From: Lachnospiraceae bacterium
GTDB taxonomy: Bacteria > Bacillota > Clostridia > Lachnospirales > Lachnospiraceae
Reading direction: 5' to 3'
Assembly: GCA_024684215.1 (NCBI GenBank)
Contig: JAIKXH010000099.1
Location: 1-51,643, forward strand
DNA: 51,643 nucleotides
The position numbers and the translations under genes are program-made. Positions 1 to 8,148 of the stretch are shown here, piece after piece (positions within the stretch are counted from its first letter, which is position 1; each line of letters starts with the position of its first letter). Below the pieces are notes generated by a model that saw only the letters and a list, made by a program, of their open reading frames with translations, was not told where the DNA came from and searched no databases.

Positions 1-704
1 ATATAAGTAAATGCCTCGAAATTTCCAAGGCAACAGACGGTGCGTTTGATATCACTTTGGGAGCTGTTATAGACCTTTGGGACATTGAGGGGGCAATTAA
101 AGAAAGCGCGGAATTTAAGGTCCCCACAGATAAAGAGATAAAAGATGCACTTGATAAGTGCGGATATGAAAAGGTAAAAATTCAAGACCACAGAATATAT
201 ATTCCCGAAGGAATGATCCTTGATTTAGGAGCTGTCGGAAAAGGAATATTTCTTGACGAAGTCATGTCTGAAAAAGAAAAAATTTCCCGTGGAACGCTTA
301 CTGCGGGCGGCAGCGTATATTGCATAGGACAAAAGCTAACAGGTGAGGCCTGGGTCATAGGGATAAAAAATCCGTTTGATACATCGGGGAGCATGATAAA
401 TACTTCGGTTTCGCCGGACAGCGTGGTTTCCACATCGGGCGATTATGAAAGATATATAGAGTCAGACGGCATCAGATATCATCACATAATCGACAAAAGT
501 ACAGGTTATCCTGCTGACAGCGGATTAAGCTCAGTTACTGTCATAATGCCTGCGGGGAATGGTCTTTTAAGCGATGCACTGTCAACAGCAGTCTTTATAT
601 TGGGGGCAGACAGGGCACAGGAGCTTGCCGATAAGTACGGCGCACAGATTATTATGATCACTTCATCCGGTGATATCATAAAAACGAATCAGACAAACAG
701 ATAA
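1..704 (+). CDS. FAD:protein FMN transferase (ApbE family), 5'-truncated
   Basis: The open frame enters from the left edge (first full codon at position 3), so only the C-terminal about 234 residues are present. ApbE enzymes move FMN from FAD onto a Thr of target proteins such as RnfG, RnfD and NqrC outside the membrane. Seen here: the family's GAFDITLG-type segment followed by DLW at the start, DLGAVGKGIFLDEV (family DLGGIAKGYAVD), a TAGGSVYCIG stretch (family GGNI), SVVSTSGDYERYI and HHIIDKSTGYPA (family H-IDP-TG-P), then the SDALSTAVFILG helix. These are the flavin and metal binding segments, so the part visible looks intact. An internal ATG at 57 is not the start. The signal peptide or lipobox cannot be seen because it lies outside the window. 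Confidence 0.88.
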   Translation, partial: ISKCLEISKATDGAFDITLGAVIDLWDIEGAIKESAEFKVPTDKEIKDALDKCGYEKVKIQDHRIYIPEGMILDLGAVGKGIFLDEVMSEKEKISRGTLTAGGSVYCIGQKLTGEAWVIGIKNPFDTSGSMINTSVSPDSVVSTSGDYERYIESDGIRYHHIIDKSTGYPADSGLSSVTVIMPAGNGLLSDALSTAVFILGADRAQELADKYGAQIIMITSSGDIIKTNQTNR

Positions 705-796
705 TACACAGATAAGTACACAGCTAAACACTAACAGGGACGGGTGTAAACATATAAAAACGGGTACATCTTACTTTGAGCATGAAAGGAAGAGAA

Positions 797-1120
797 ATGG
801 ACGAAGAACTTTTAAAAAAAATTGATAATATGCTTCCTCCCGACGAGGAATTAAGCGAACTTGCGGACTTTTTTAAAGTGTTCGGAGATGCCACTAGGCT
901 CAAGATACTTAATGTCCTTCTTTGCTCAGAGCTAAGCGTTGGTGATATCGCAAAGGCTGTTGGAATGAGCGAGTCTGCGGTCTCGCATCAGCTCAGGGTT
1001 TTAAAGCAGATGGATCTTGTAAAAAATCGCAGGGATGGAAAGACAATTTATTATTCTCCCGCAGATACTCATATCATTACGATCTTAAATACGGGTATTG
1101 AACATATCGAAGAAGATTGA
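797..1120 (+). CDS. ArsR/SmtB-family metal-sensing repressor, zinc type
   Basis: A 107-residue winged-helix repressor. The helix-turn-helix reads DIAKAVGMSESAVSHQL, preceded by the FFKVFGDATRLKIL helix typical of the family, and followed by a wing (RRDGKTIYYSPAD). The alpha-3 cysteine box (ELCVCDL) of arsenic, cadmium and lead sensors is ELSVGDI here, with no Cys. The last helix has D90-x-H92-x10-H103-x2-E106, which is exactly the alpha-5 zinc/cobalt site of SmtB, CzrA and NmtR. Inference: a Zn(II)-type sensor, possibly also of Co or Ni. ATG at 797 is preferred because AAGGA lies six bases upstream; an in-frame TTG at 776 and ATG at 782 have no good ribosome site. No metal exporter is adjacent, so its target is unknown. 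A strong terminator follows. Confidence 0.85.
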   Translation: MDEELLKKIDNMLPPDEELSELADFFKVFGDATRLKILNVLLCSELSVGDIAKAVGMSESAVSHQLRVLKQMDLVKNRRDGKTIYYSPADTHIITILNTGIEHIEED

Positions 1121-1155
1121 GTGGATGTTGTACTCGGATAAATAGCATTACACTT

Positions 1156-1197
1156 GAGTTCCCCTTCCGCTATTAGATAGTGCGGAAGGGACTTTTT
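1156..1197 (+). terminator. Rho-independent terminator after arsR
   Basis: The stem CCCTTCCGC (1162-1170) pairs with GCGGAAGGG (1182-1190) around a TATTAGATAGT loop, and TTTTT follows at 1193. The T-run is only on the plus side, so it serves the ArsR gene and not the convergent minus-strand gene. Confidence 0.85.
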
Positions 1198-1204
1198 ATG
1201 TTAA

Positions 1205-2239
1205 TCATTTCTCGGAAATAATCGGGCTTGCAGCGGAGAACGCGGTATAAGAGGGATTTCCTATAAATGCGTGATATATAATCGCTTCTTCAAAATAATC
1301 TTTGAAATAGACATATCTCGAGGTCATATTTATATCACAATATTGCCCGTTGGCTATCAGAGTAACTCCGGAACCGTCGGTAGCCATAAAGTACAGTCCG
1401 GGAGTACTGTCCATAGTCTGATAATAAATATATCCGTTACCTACATTGAAGGCTTGAACCTTACTTTTGGTCAAAATATCTATTGTCTGTGAACTCAAAT
1501 TGTATCTGCGAAGTTGATATTCATTACCCGGGTCCATATAGTAGACACCATCGCCGTAAAGGATGGGATTCCAAACATTTTCGGTAAGGAGCTCTACATT
1601 TGCACCGGTTCTTGTATCAAATCTGTTTAGGAAATGGTTTCCGACGGTTTGATTGTAATAGATACTTCCGTCAAATGCTGAAGCGGGATTTAATACATAT
1701 CTTCCAATTTCGGTGTAATTATTTCCGTTGACATCTATGCTTGCGAAATACGCGCCGTTATCATCCATACCCTGCAGATATAATGTGTTGTCTACAAGCT
1801 GACCGCTTGTTACAACGCCGCGAAGCAGTGAGACCGACTTATTGTTTGTGACATTCAATCTGTTAAATGAGTTTGGAACTCTTACTCCTCCGAGTCCTGT
1901 CTCGCCCGATGCACTTCTCTGGAAATAAAAGATATAATCACCGGCTCCTATAATGTTACTGATAACGGCTCCCGAAACCTTTTTGATATCTGTCTCGTCA
2001 ACATTCATGGAGTATAAGGTGTCATTGTCGAAAGCATTTGCAAAATATACTCTGTCTGAGAGCTCGCAAAAAAGTCCGCCGTTATTTATATTTCCCGCAA
2101 TATTGCCAATGGTTCCCATGGGGTATTCTTCTATGTGAACATCTCTGGTGTTTCTGACTATCGTGAACACTCCGGCGCCCACGGCCAGCACGGCTAATAT
2201 GATTATTATTATCAAAGATCTTGTATTTATTTTCTTCAT
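1205..2239 (-). CDS. DUF5050-type membrane-anchored protein
   Basis: A 344-residue protein starting at the minus-strand ATG ending at 2239, which has AAAGGA eight bases upstream; the upstream ATG at 2275 has no ribosome site. Residues about 8-28 are a single hydrophobic segment (SLIIIIILAVLAVGAGVFTIV) that acts as signal anchor. The rest is a run of short beta-rich repeats of the kind seen in DUF5050 proteins: DRVYFANAFDNDTLYSMN, YIFYFQRS, NTLYLQGMDDNGAYFASID, GVYYMDPGNEYQLRRYN, GYIYYQTMDSTPGLYFMATDGSG. This pattern (Y-Y/F followed by a label and then polar turn) fits a beta-propeller facing the cell exterior. No catalytic motif is visible and no function is proposed. It is divergent from pheA and convergent with arsR. 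Confidence 0.7.
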   Translation of the reverse strand: MKKINTRSLIIIIILAVLAVGAGVFTIVRNTRDVHIEEYPMGTIGNIAGNINNGGLFCELSDRVYFANAFDNDTLYSMNVDETDIKKVSGAVISNIIGAGDYIFYFQRSASGETGLGGVRVPNSFNRLNVTNNKSVSLLRGVVTSGQLVDNTLYLQGMDDNGAYFASIDVNGNNYTEIGRYVLNPASAFDGSIYYNQTVGNHFLNRFDTRTGANVELLTENVWNPILYGDGVYYMDPGNEYQLRRYNLSSQTIDILTKSKVQAFNVGNGYIYYQTMDSTPGLYFMATDGSGVTLIANGQYCDINMTSRYVYFKDYFEEAIIYHAFIGNPSYTAFSAASPIISEK

Positions 2240-2305
2240 AGGTTTTCCTTTCGAAAAATCGGAAAAATTATTCATCTTTTAATATAAGTATAAATCACTG
2301 AAAAC

Positions 2306-2334
2306 TTGCTATCAAGCGTATTTTAGGATATATT
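2306..2334 (+). promoter_or_regulatory. Sigma-A type promoter for pheA
   Basis: TTGCTA (2306-2311), 17-bp spacer and TATATT (2329-2334), about 40 bases ahead of the pheA start. It lies in the divergent gap between the DUF5050 gene and pheA and is the only good promoter seen before the 2.4-12.6 kb gene run. Confidence 0.55.
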
Positions 2335-2376
2335 TAAAGGATAAGAAATCTACTTAAAACCAAAGGATATTACAAG

Positions 2377-3501
2377 ATGGATTTATTGGACTTGAGAAAC
2401 GGCTTGGATGAAGTCGATGAACAGATAGTTAAGCTCTACGAAAAGCGTATGGACTTGTGTGCACAGGTTGCACAGTACAAGATTGAGACCGGCAAAAAGG
2501 TATATGACAGAGAAAGAGAGCTTCAAAAGTTAGAGAAGGTAGCTTCACAGGTATCGGGAGATTTTAATCGCCACGGTATCAAGGAGCTTTTTGAGCAGCT
2601 CATGTCCATGAGCAGAAAGCTCCAGTACAGACTTCTTTCAGAGCATGGAGCAATGGGAAAACTGCCTTTTATCGGCGTTGGTGAACTTGATACCGAAAAA
2701 GCCAGAGTGGTTTTTCAGGGAGCCGAGGGAGCATATTCGCATATAGCGATGCAGACTTATTTCGGAGATGCGATCTTTTCAACTCATGTTGATACCTTCA
2801 GAGATGCCATGAGTGCGCTCGACGAGGGAAGCGCCGACTTTGCGGTCCTTCCGATTGAAAATTCCACTGCAGGTACGGTAAATGAGATATATGAGCTTTT
2901 GGTGGAGTTTGAAGATTATATAGTAGGTGAGCAGGTCATAAAGATAGAGCACTGTCTCCTTGGATGCACAGGTGCGGATTTAAAAGATATAAAGGCAGTG
3001 TATTCACATCCCCAGTCTCTGATGCAATCTTCACATTTTTTGAGCGATCATCCCTGGCAGCAGATCGGTATGAAGAACAACGCTTTTGCCGCTAAAAAAG
3101 TTGCGGAGGATAAAGATATTTCCAAGGCTGCAATAGCCAGCGAGTTTGCCGCAAAGCTATACGGACTTAAGGTCCTTGAAAAGGGCGTTAACGACAATAA
3201 AGACAATTCGACAAGATTTATCATAGTTACCAATCAAAAGATATTTAAGACTGATGCGAAAAAAATCAGTATATGTTTTGAACTTCCTCACGAGAGCGGC
3301 TCGCTTTATCATATGCTGAGCCATTTTATATACAACAATATCAATCTTACCAAGATTGAAAGCAGGCCAATCAGAGAGAGAGCCTGGGAGTACAGATTTT
3401 TCATAGATTTCGAAGGAAATCTGGCTGATGAATCCGTTAAAAACGCACTCAGAGGTCTTAGGGAGGAAGCGCTTAATATGCGAATCCTAGGCAACTATTG
3501 A
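2377..3501 (+). CDS. pheA: Bifunctional chorismate mutase / prephenate dehydratase (P-protein)
   Basis: A 374-residue enzyme making phenylpyruvate from chorismate in phenylalanine synthesis. Domain order: chorismate mutase AroQ type (residues 1-90; LRNGLDEVDEQIVKLYEKR and YKIETGKKVYDRERE hold the substrate-binding Arg and Lys residues), prephenate dehydratase (about 108-285; FQGAEGAYSHIAM and the NSTRFIIV segment with the catalytic Thr-Arg-Phe triad), and an ACT regulatory domain (about 295-374; SGSLYHMLSHFIYNNINLT and the conserved ESRP). The ESRP and GALV-like (here GSLY) segments form the phenylalanine site in this family, so feedback inhibition is expected. AAAGGA about 13 bases before the ATG is a usable ribosome site. 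Length matches bacterial P-proteins. Confidence 0.95.
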   Translation: MDLLDLRNGLDEVDEQIVKLYEKRMDLCAQVAQYKIETGKKVYDRERELQKLEKVASQVSGDFNRHGIKELFEQLMSMSRKLQYRLLSEHGAMGKLPFIGVGELDTEKARVVFQGAEGAYSHIAMQTYFGDAIFSTHVDTFRDAMSALDEGSADFAVLPIENSTAGTVNEIYELLVEFEDYIVGEQVIKIEHCLLGCTGADLKDIKAVYSHPQSLMQSSHFLSDHPWQQIGMKNNAFAAKKVAEDKDISKAAIASEFAAKLYGLKVLEKGVNDNKDNSTRFIIVTNQKIFKTDAKKISICFELPHESGSLYHMLSHFIYNNINLTKIESRPIRERAWEYRFFIDFEGNLADESVKNALRGLREEALNMRILGNY

Positions 3502-3536
3502 TATCTTTACATTTATTTTCTTAAAGGGAAGATACT

Positions 3537-4835
3537 ATGAGAGAGAAAGAGCTTATTGTTTACAGGGACTTTGAAGACGGCGATCTTCTTAAAAAAATGT
3601 CATATCTTATGAGCAATTATGACAATGAAGAGCTGCCTGTTGATGAACTTAAAGACATCATGTACGAGTGTCTCCATGAACTTGTCGATGAGGCCGGAAA
3701 TTACGGCTTCCATGGCAATCTGTGGCATACTTATCTTGCAAACCTTCTTGTCAACAATGAAAACAGCTACAGCTGCGGATGCGAGGTAAAGGGAGAAATC
3801 ACCGGAACGATAAATCGCGCAGCTCTCCATGATATCGAGATATTTCGGGAATTTTTCACCTTTGATTTTACAAAAGTATCCGAGCGCCTCGGGGTGCCTG
3901 ATTTTGACTTGATTTATGACTATGAAGCCAGCACCAGGGAGAGCAAGGTCTACAATACCAGAATCTGCGGACGCATTTGCGAACTTGCGGCTCTTCTTGC
4001 CAAAGCGCCCGATGCGGTTTCTATGAAGGAAGTCCTCACCAAATTCTATAAGGACTACGGAGTAGGTAAATTTGGTTTACATAAGTCGTTCCGCGTTACC
4101 CATGACGAAAACGGAGTACATATAGTTCCGATTTTAAACATTGCTCATGTTAAGCTTGACGATCTGGTGGGCTATGAAAGCGCAAAGAAAAAGCTAAAGA
4201 ACAATACGGAGTCCTTTGTTATGGGGCTTAAGGCAAATAACTGCCTTTTGTACGGTGATGCCGGAACAGGTAAATCATCATGCATAAAGGCAATAGCCAA
4301 CGAGTACTACGAGAGAGGACTCAGAATAATTGAGATCTATAAACATCAGTTTCAGGATTTAAACGATGTTATAGCGCAGATAAAAAAGCGCAATTATAAG
4401 TTCATCATCTATATGGACGATCTAAGCTTTGAGGATTTTGAGATCGAATACAAATACCTGAAAGCCATCATTGAGGGAGGGCTTGAAAAAAGACCCGCCA
4501 ATGTGCTTATTTACGCCACCTCCAACAGACGCCACCTCATCAGGGAAAACAGCTCGGACAACGAAGAGATGAGAGAGGACCTTCACAATGGCGATACAGT
4601 ACAGGAAAAGCTGTCATTGGCATACAGATTCGGCGTTACGATTTATTTCGGATCACCGGATAAAAAGCAATACGCTGAGATAGTTAAGGCTCTCGCCGCC
4701 AGAAACGGAATACTTCTTCCGGAAGCGGATCTTGTGGCAGAGGCGGGAAAATGGGAACTCAGTCACGGCGGACTTTCCGGAAGGACTGCAACACAATTCA
4801 TCGATTATCTGTTGGGCGCACATATGTCTACTTAA
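3537..4835 (+). CDS. DUF815 family AAA ATPase
   Basis: A 432-residue cytoplasmic protein. The C-terminal half matches DUF815 ATPases: Walker A GDAGTGKSS at about 240-248, Walker B region FIIYMDDLSF, the family's NVLIYATSNRRHLIRE sensor-1 strand, then LSLAYRFGVTIYFGSPDK and a C-terminal helical lid. The N-terminal 180 residues are helical and specific to the family. DUF815 proteins are AAA+ enzymes of undetermined role, widespread in Clostridia and proteobacteria. It starts 35 bases after pheA with GGGAAG just upstream of ATG, and ends 15 bases before the histidine kinase, so co-transcription is likely. Whether it functions with pheA or the kinase is unknown. Confidence 0.85.
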   Translation: MREKELIVYRDFEDGDLLKKMSYLMSNYDNEELPVDELKDIMYECLHELVDEAGNYGFHGNLWHTYLANLLVNNENSYSCGCEVKGEITGTINRAALHDIEIFREFFTFDFTKVSERLGVPDFDLIYDYEASTRESKVYNTRICGRICELAALLAKAPDAVSMKEVLTKFYKDYGVGKFGLHKSFRVTHDENGVHIVPILNIAHVKLDDLVGYESAKKKLKNNTESFVMGLKANNCLLYGDAGTGKSSCIKAIANEYYERGLRIIEIYKHQFQDLNDVIAQIKKRNYKFIIYMDDLSFEDFEIEYKYLKAIIEGGLEKRPANVLIYATSNRRHLIRENSSDNEEMREDLHNGDTVQEKLSLAYRFGVTIYFGSPDKKQYAEIVKALAARNGILLPEADLVAEAGKWELSHGGLSGRTATQFIDYLLGAHMST

Positions 4836-4850
4836 TGCGGAGGATATGTT

Positions 4851-7800
4851 TTGTATAAAAAGAGCCGAAGAGGTACAATTATCATAGCGTTAATAACGCT
4901 TTTAATGATTGTCATGACGGTCATTGATATGATGATAATCTTTAGGATTACGTCACAGCAGACAAGACTGTCCGGACTTTATAAGCTTAAAAGCATAACG
5001 GGGGAGCTTGAGAGCACCATTAACGATGCGGAGCTCCTTACGGTGAAACTCGCCCTCGAAGCAGAGCCGCTTGTAGGAACAGGCTCGGGCCTTGTCAAAT
5101 ACATCTACGAGAAGAGAGAAAGTCTGCCGGATACATACGGAAGCCTAATGAATGTATATATAGCCGGAACCGGTTGGGATGTTTTGCCCGGTCTTATCAA
5201 CAGAGAAGGATTTAATCCTTTAAAGAGATCGTGGTATGTCGGTGCGGCAAAAAAGCCCGGAGAGACATATGTAACGCCGCCTTATGTGGACGCAGTAAGC
5301 GGAGATATATGTTATACGGTCTCTGTGATGCTGCCGGACCGCGATACGGTTTTGGCTGTGGACTATACGATGGAGGAGATACAGGCTCATATATCTGCGC
5401 TTTATAACGAGGGCGTAAACAGCGCGGTTATAGTTACTGAGGAAGGAATTATCGCCGGATGCAGCGATGAAGATATGATAGGAAAACGTCTTGTGGACGT
5501 TCATCCGGAATATGAGGGGATTTTTGCGCTTACAAAAAAGAACACAGGCGTACAGACTGCGCGTGTTCGGGCAGGATTATTTTATGACAACCTTTTTGCG
5601 GCTCAATCCGGATCGGGTTGGTATCTGATAGAGAGTGAAAATGACTGGGAACTCTATAAACAGTCGTATCTTCAGCTTGTCTTTATTCTTATAATGACCC
5701 TTGTATTTTTCGGAATCATCATAGTTCTATATGTGATCAGTGTCAGGGGCAGAAAGAAAGCAGAGTTCGCACTTGAAACCCAAAATAAATATTTTAATAA
5801 ACTTGTATCATCCGCAGGCACTACCATAAAGAAGATTATGGAGTGTTCTGATAATGAATATGTGCGTATAAGCGATGACAGTGATGCTGACTTTGCGCGA
5901 ATCCATACTTATGCCGATGAACTTTTGAATATGGTGGGAGAACTCAATGCATATACAGCATTCAGTAATTCGTCAGAAGGCAAATGGGATAAGACAGGTA
6001 AATATTATTCAGGACGCAGTGATGTAAACAGGCGAATCAGAACCTGGGTAGTTATCTTTCTGGTAATAGTTATGCTTGTAAGTCTTTACATCAATATGAA
6101 TGCCACTTATAAGTGGGGCAATCTGAGAATGCAAAACGATGTTGCCGAATATGAGTACAAGCTTTCCGAATGGATAAACAGTCAGAAGAGTATCCTGGAT
6201 ATGTTCTGCAGCATTGTTTCAACAAACCCTGATATGCTTGATAACTATGAGGAAACCGTAAATACATTAAATGATATTACGGTTCAGTATCCCGATATAT
6301 CGGTTTCATATATGACCAATCCTGATTTGGAACATACGGTTTATATGAATAACGGATGGGAACCGGACAGTGACTGGAAGGTTGAGGACAGACAATGGTA
6401 TAAGGATACAATAGCATCGGAAAGCGGGTGGAATATATCTGCCCCTTACTATGACGAGCAAACCGGTCTATACTGTCTTACATTCTCGGAGAGAGTCTGT
6501 GACGAGGATGGAAATTTCCTTGGAAACTTCGGTATAGACTTCTATATGGATAAACTGATAAACATTTTGGGCGACAGTTATTCGGACGACGGATATGCCT
6601 TTTTGGTTGATGCCCAGGGCGAAATCATAAATCACCCATACGGAAGATACCAGATGTCGGTGGACAATATAAAGAGCGTATCCGAATTGCCCTACGGAGA
6701 ACTGAAGATTGACGGTAATTCTTCAATCGTTTTCAGGGATTATGACGACGGATTAAAGATACTTATTGCTAACCGCAATGAAGCAAGTAATTTCTCTGTA
6801 TATGTCGTAAGCAATTTTGTAAGAATTTACGGAAAGATGATTGCGTATTCCGTGATAATCCTTATTTGCTTTATCAGTGCAATCATAATAGTATACAGAC
6901 AGTTTACAGGACTGATAAGAAGAGAAGAGGAAGCCAAAAAAACCATACAGGAAGCTGCTGATGCGGCTATTGCGGCAGGTAATGCCAAGAGCCGTTTCCT
7001 TGCGCAGATGTCCCATGAGATACGTACACCCATAAATGCCGTTTTGGGTATGAACGAAATGATATTAAGGCAGTCGGGGGACAATTCTGTAAAGGAATAT
7101 GCCTCAAATATAAAATCTTCCGGTCACACCTTGCTGTCACTTATAAACAGCATTCTTGATTTTTCTAAGATAGAAGACGGAAAAATGGAGATTATTCCTG
7201 TTAAGTACGAATTGGCGGGACTGGTGAACAATCTGGTCAATTCCATTTCCGAGAGGGCCAAAAACAAAGGCCTTGATTTTGATATTGAAATTGATGACGG
7301 ACTTCCATGCGAACTGTTCGGAGATGATGTCAGAATTACCCAGATATTAATGAATCTGCTTACAAATGCGGTAAAATATACCGAAAAGGGAAGCGTGACT
7401 TTATATGTAAATGAAGTTGGCCGAATAGGTAAAGAGTGCGAGATAGAATTTGCCGTCAGGGATACCGGAATAGGCATTAAAAAAGAAGATATGTCCAAGC
7501 TATTTGATTCTTTCAGAAGGCTCGATGAAAAGAGGAACAGAAATATTGAGGGAACCGGCCTTGGAATGAATATCGTATCCAGGCTTCTGGAAATGATGGG
7601 AAGCTCACTGAAGGTTGACAGCGTGTACGGCATAGGCAGCCGTTTTTCCTTTAAGCTAAAGCAGCAGATAGCCGATGAAACACCTATCGGAAACTACGAG
7701 GACAGAGTGAGCTCCATGCACAAAAACGAGGAGGAAGAGAGCCTTGTTAAGCTGGAAAATGCTGACATAGTCATCGTGGATGACAATGAGATGAATCTTA

Positions 7801-8144
7801 AGGTGGCAGCAGGATTGTTTAATCTGTTCGGAATAGAACCGGATTTGGCACATTCCGGAAAAGAAGCTATAGATATGGTTTCAAAAAAGCATTATGACAT
7901 GATCTTTTTGGACCATATGATGCCGGGAATGGATGGCATAGAGACGCTTAAAAATATGAGGGATAACGGCCTCATATCTGACGGAACAATCGTAATAGCA
8001 CTTACGGCAAATGCCGTTGTAGGCGCAAAGGAGACTTATCTGGCAGCAACCTTTGACGACTATTTGTCAAAGCCGATTGAGATTAAAAAGCTTAATGACA
8101 AGTTTATGAAGTATATGCCGGAAAAAATTGTGGGAAGGGCGTAA
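4851..8144 (+). CDS. Hybrid sensor histidine kinase with two dCache sensor modules
   Basis: A 1097-residue inner-membrane signalling kinase starting at TTG 4851, chosen because GCGGAGG ends seven bases upstream and the nearby ATG is out of frame. Order: TM1 (about 9-31), extracellular dCache-like domain (RSWYVGAAKKPGETYVTPPY), TM2 (about 272-298), a cytoplasmic stretch of about 95 residues, TM3 (about 397-416), a second dCache-like domain (RQWYKDTIASESGWNISAPY), TM4 (about 660-682), HisKA with H722 in SHEIRTPINAV, HATPase with N-box NLLTNAVKYTEKG, DTGIGIKKED and GTGLGM, then a receiver with D1021 in DHMMPGMDG, T in ALTAN and K in SKPIE. Two sensors and four membrane spans in one chain are unusual. 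The ligand is unknown, though Cache domains usually bind small molecules. The terminal receiver implies a phosphorelay through an Hpt protein; a REC-Hpt gene is at 17.1 kb. Confidence 0.9.
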   Translation: MYKKSRRGTIIIALITLLMIVMTVIDMMIIFRITSQQTRLSGLYKLKSITGELESTINDAELLTVKLALEAEPLVGTGSGLVKYIYEKRESLPDTYGSLMNVYIAGTGWDVLPGLINREGFNPLKRSWYVGAAKKPGETYVTPPYVDAVSGDICYTVSVMLPDRDTVLAVDYTMEEIQAHISALYNEGVNSAVIVTEEGIIAGCSDEDMIGKRLVDVHPEYEGIFALTKKNTGVQTARVRAGLFYDNLFAAQSGSGWYLIESENDWELYKQSYLQLVFILIMTLVFFGIIIVLYVISVRGRKKAEFALETQNKYFNKLVSSAGTTIKKIMECSDNEYVRISDDSDADFARIHTYADELLNMVGELNAYTAFSNSSEGKWDKTGKYYSGRSDVNRRIRTWVVIFLVIVMLVSLYINMNATYKWGNLRMQNDVAEYEYKLSEWINSQKSILDMFCSIVSTNPDMLDNYEETVNTLNDITVQYPDISVSYMTNPDLEHTVYMNNGWEPDSDWKVEDRQWYKDTIASESGWNISAPYYDEQTGLYCLTFSERVCDEDGNFLGNFGIDFYMDKLINILGDSYSDDGYAFLVDAQGEIINHPYGRYQMSVDNIKSVSELPYGELKIDGNSSIVFRDYDDGLKILIANRNEASNFSVYVVSNFVRIYGKMIAYSVIILICFISAIIIVYRQFTGLIRREEEAKKTIQEAADAAIAAGNAKSRFLAQMSHEIRTPINAVLGMNEMILRQSGDNSVKEYASNIKSSGHTLLSLINSILDFSKIEDGKMEIIPVKYELAGLVNNLVNSISERAKNKGLDFDIEIDDGLPCELFGDDVRITQILMNLLTNAVKYTEKGSVTLYVNEVGRIGKECEIEFAVRDTGIGIKKEDMSKLFDSFRRLDEKRNRNIEGTGLGMNIVSRLLEMMGSSLKVDSVYGIGSRFSFKLKQQIADETPIGNYEDRVSSMHKNEEEESLVKLENADIVIVDDNEMNLKVAAGLFNLFGIEPDLAHSGKEAIDMVSKKHYDMIFLDHMMPGMDGIETLKNMRDNGLISDGTIVIALTANAVVGAKETYLAATFDDYLSKPIEIKKLNDKFMKYMPEKIVGRA

Positions 8145-8148
8145 AAAT

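Noticed and set aside
776-796. TTG start for the ArsR gene at 776
   Set aside because: No ribosome site precedes it, whereas ATG 797 is well placed behind AAGGA.
7124-7633. 169-codon minus-strand frame within the histidine kinase
   Set aside because: Antisense to the HisKA/HATPase coding region; no supporting motif.
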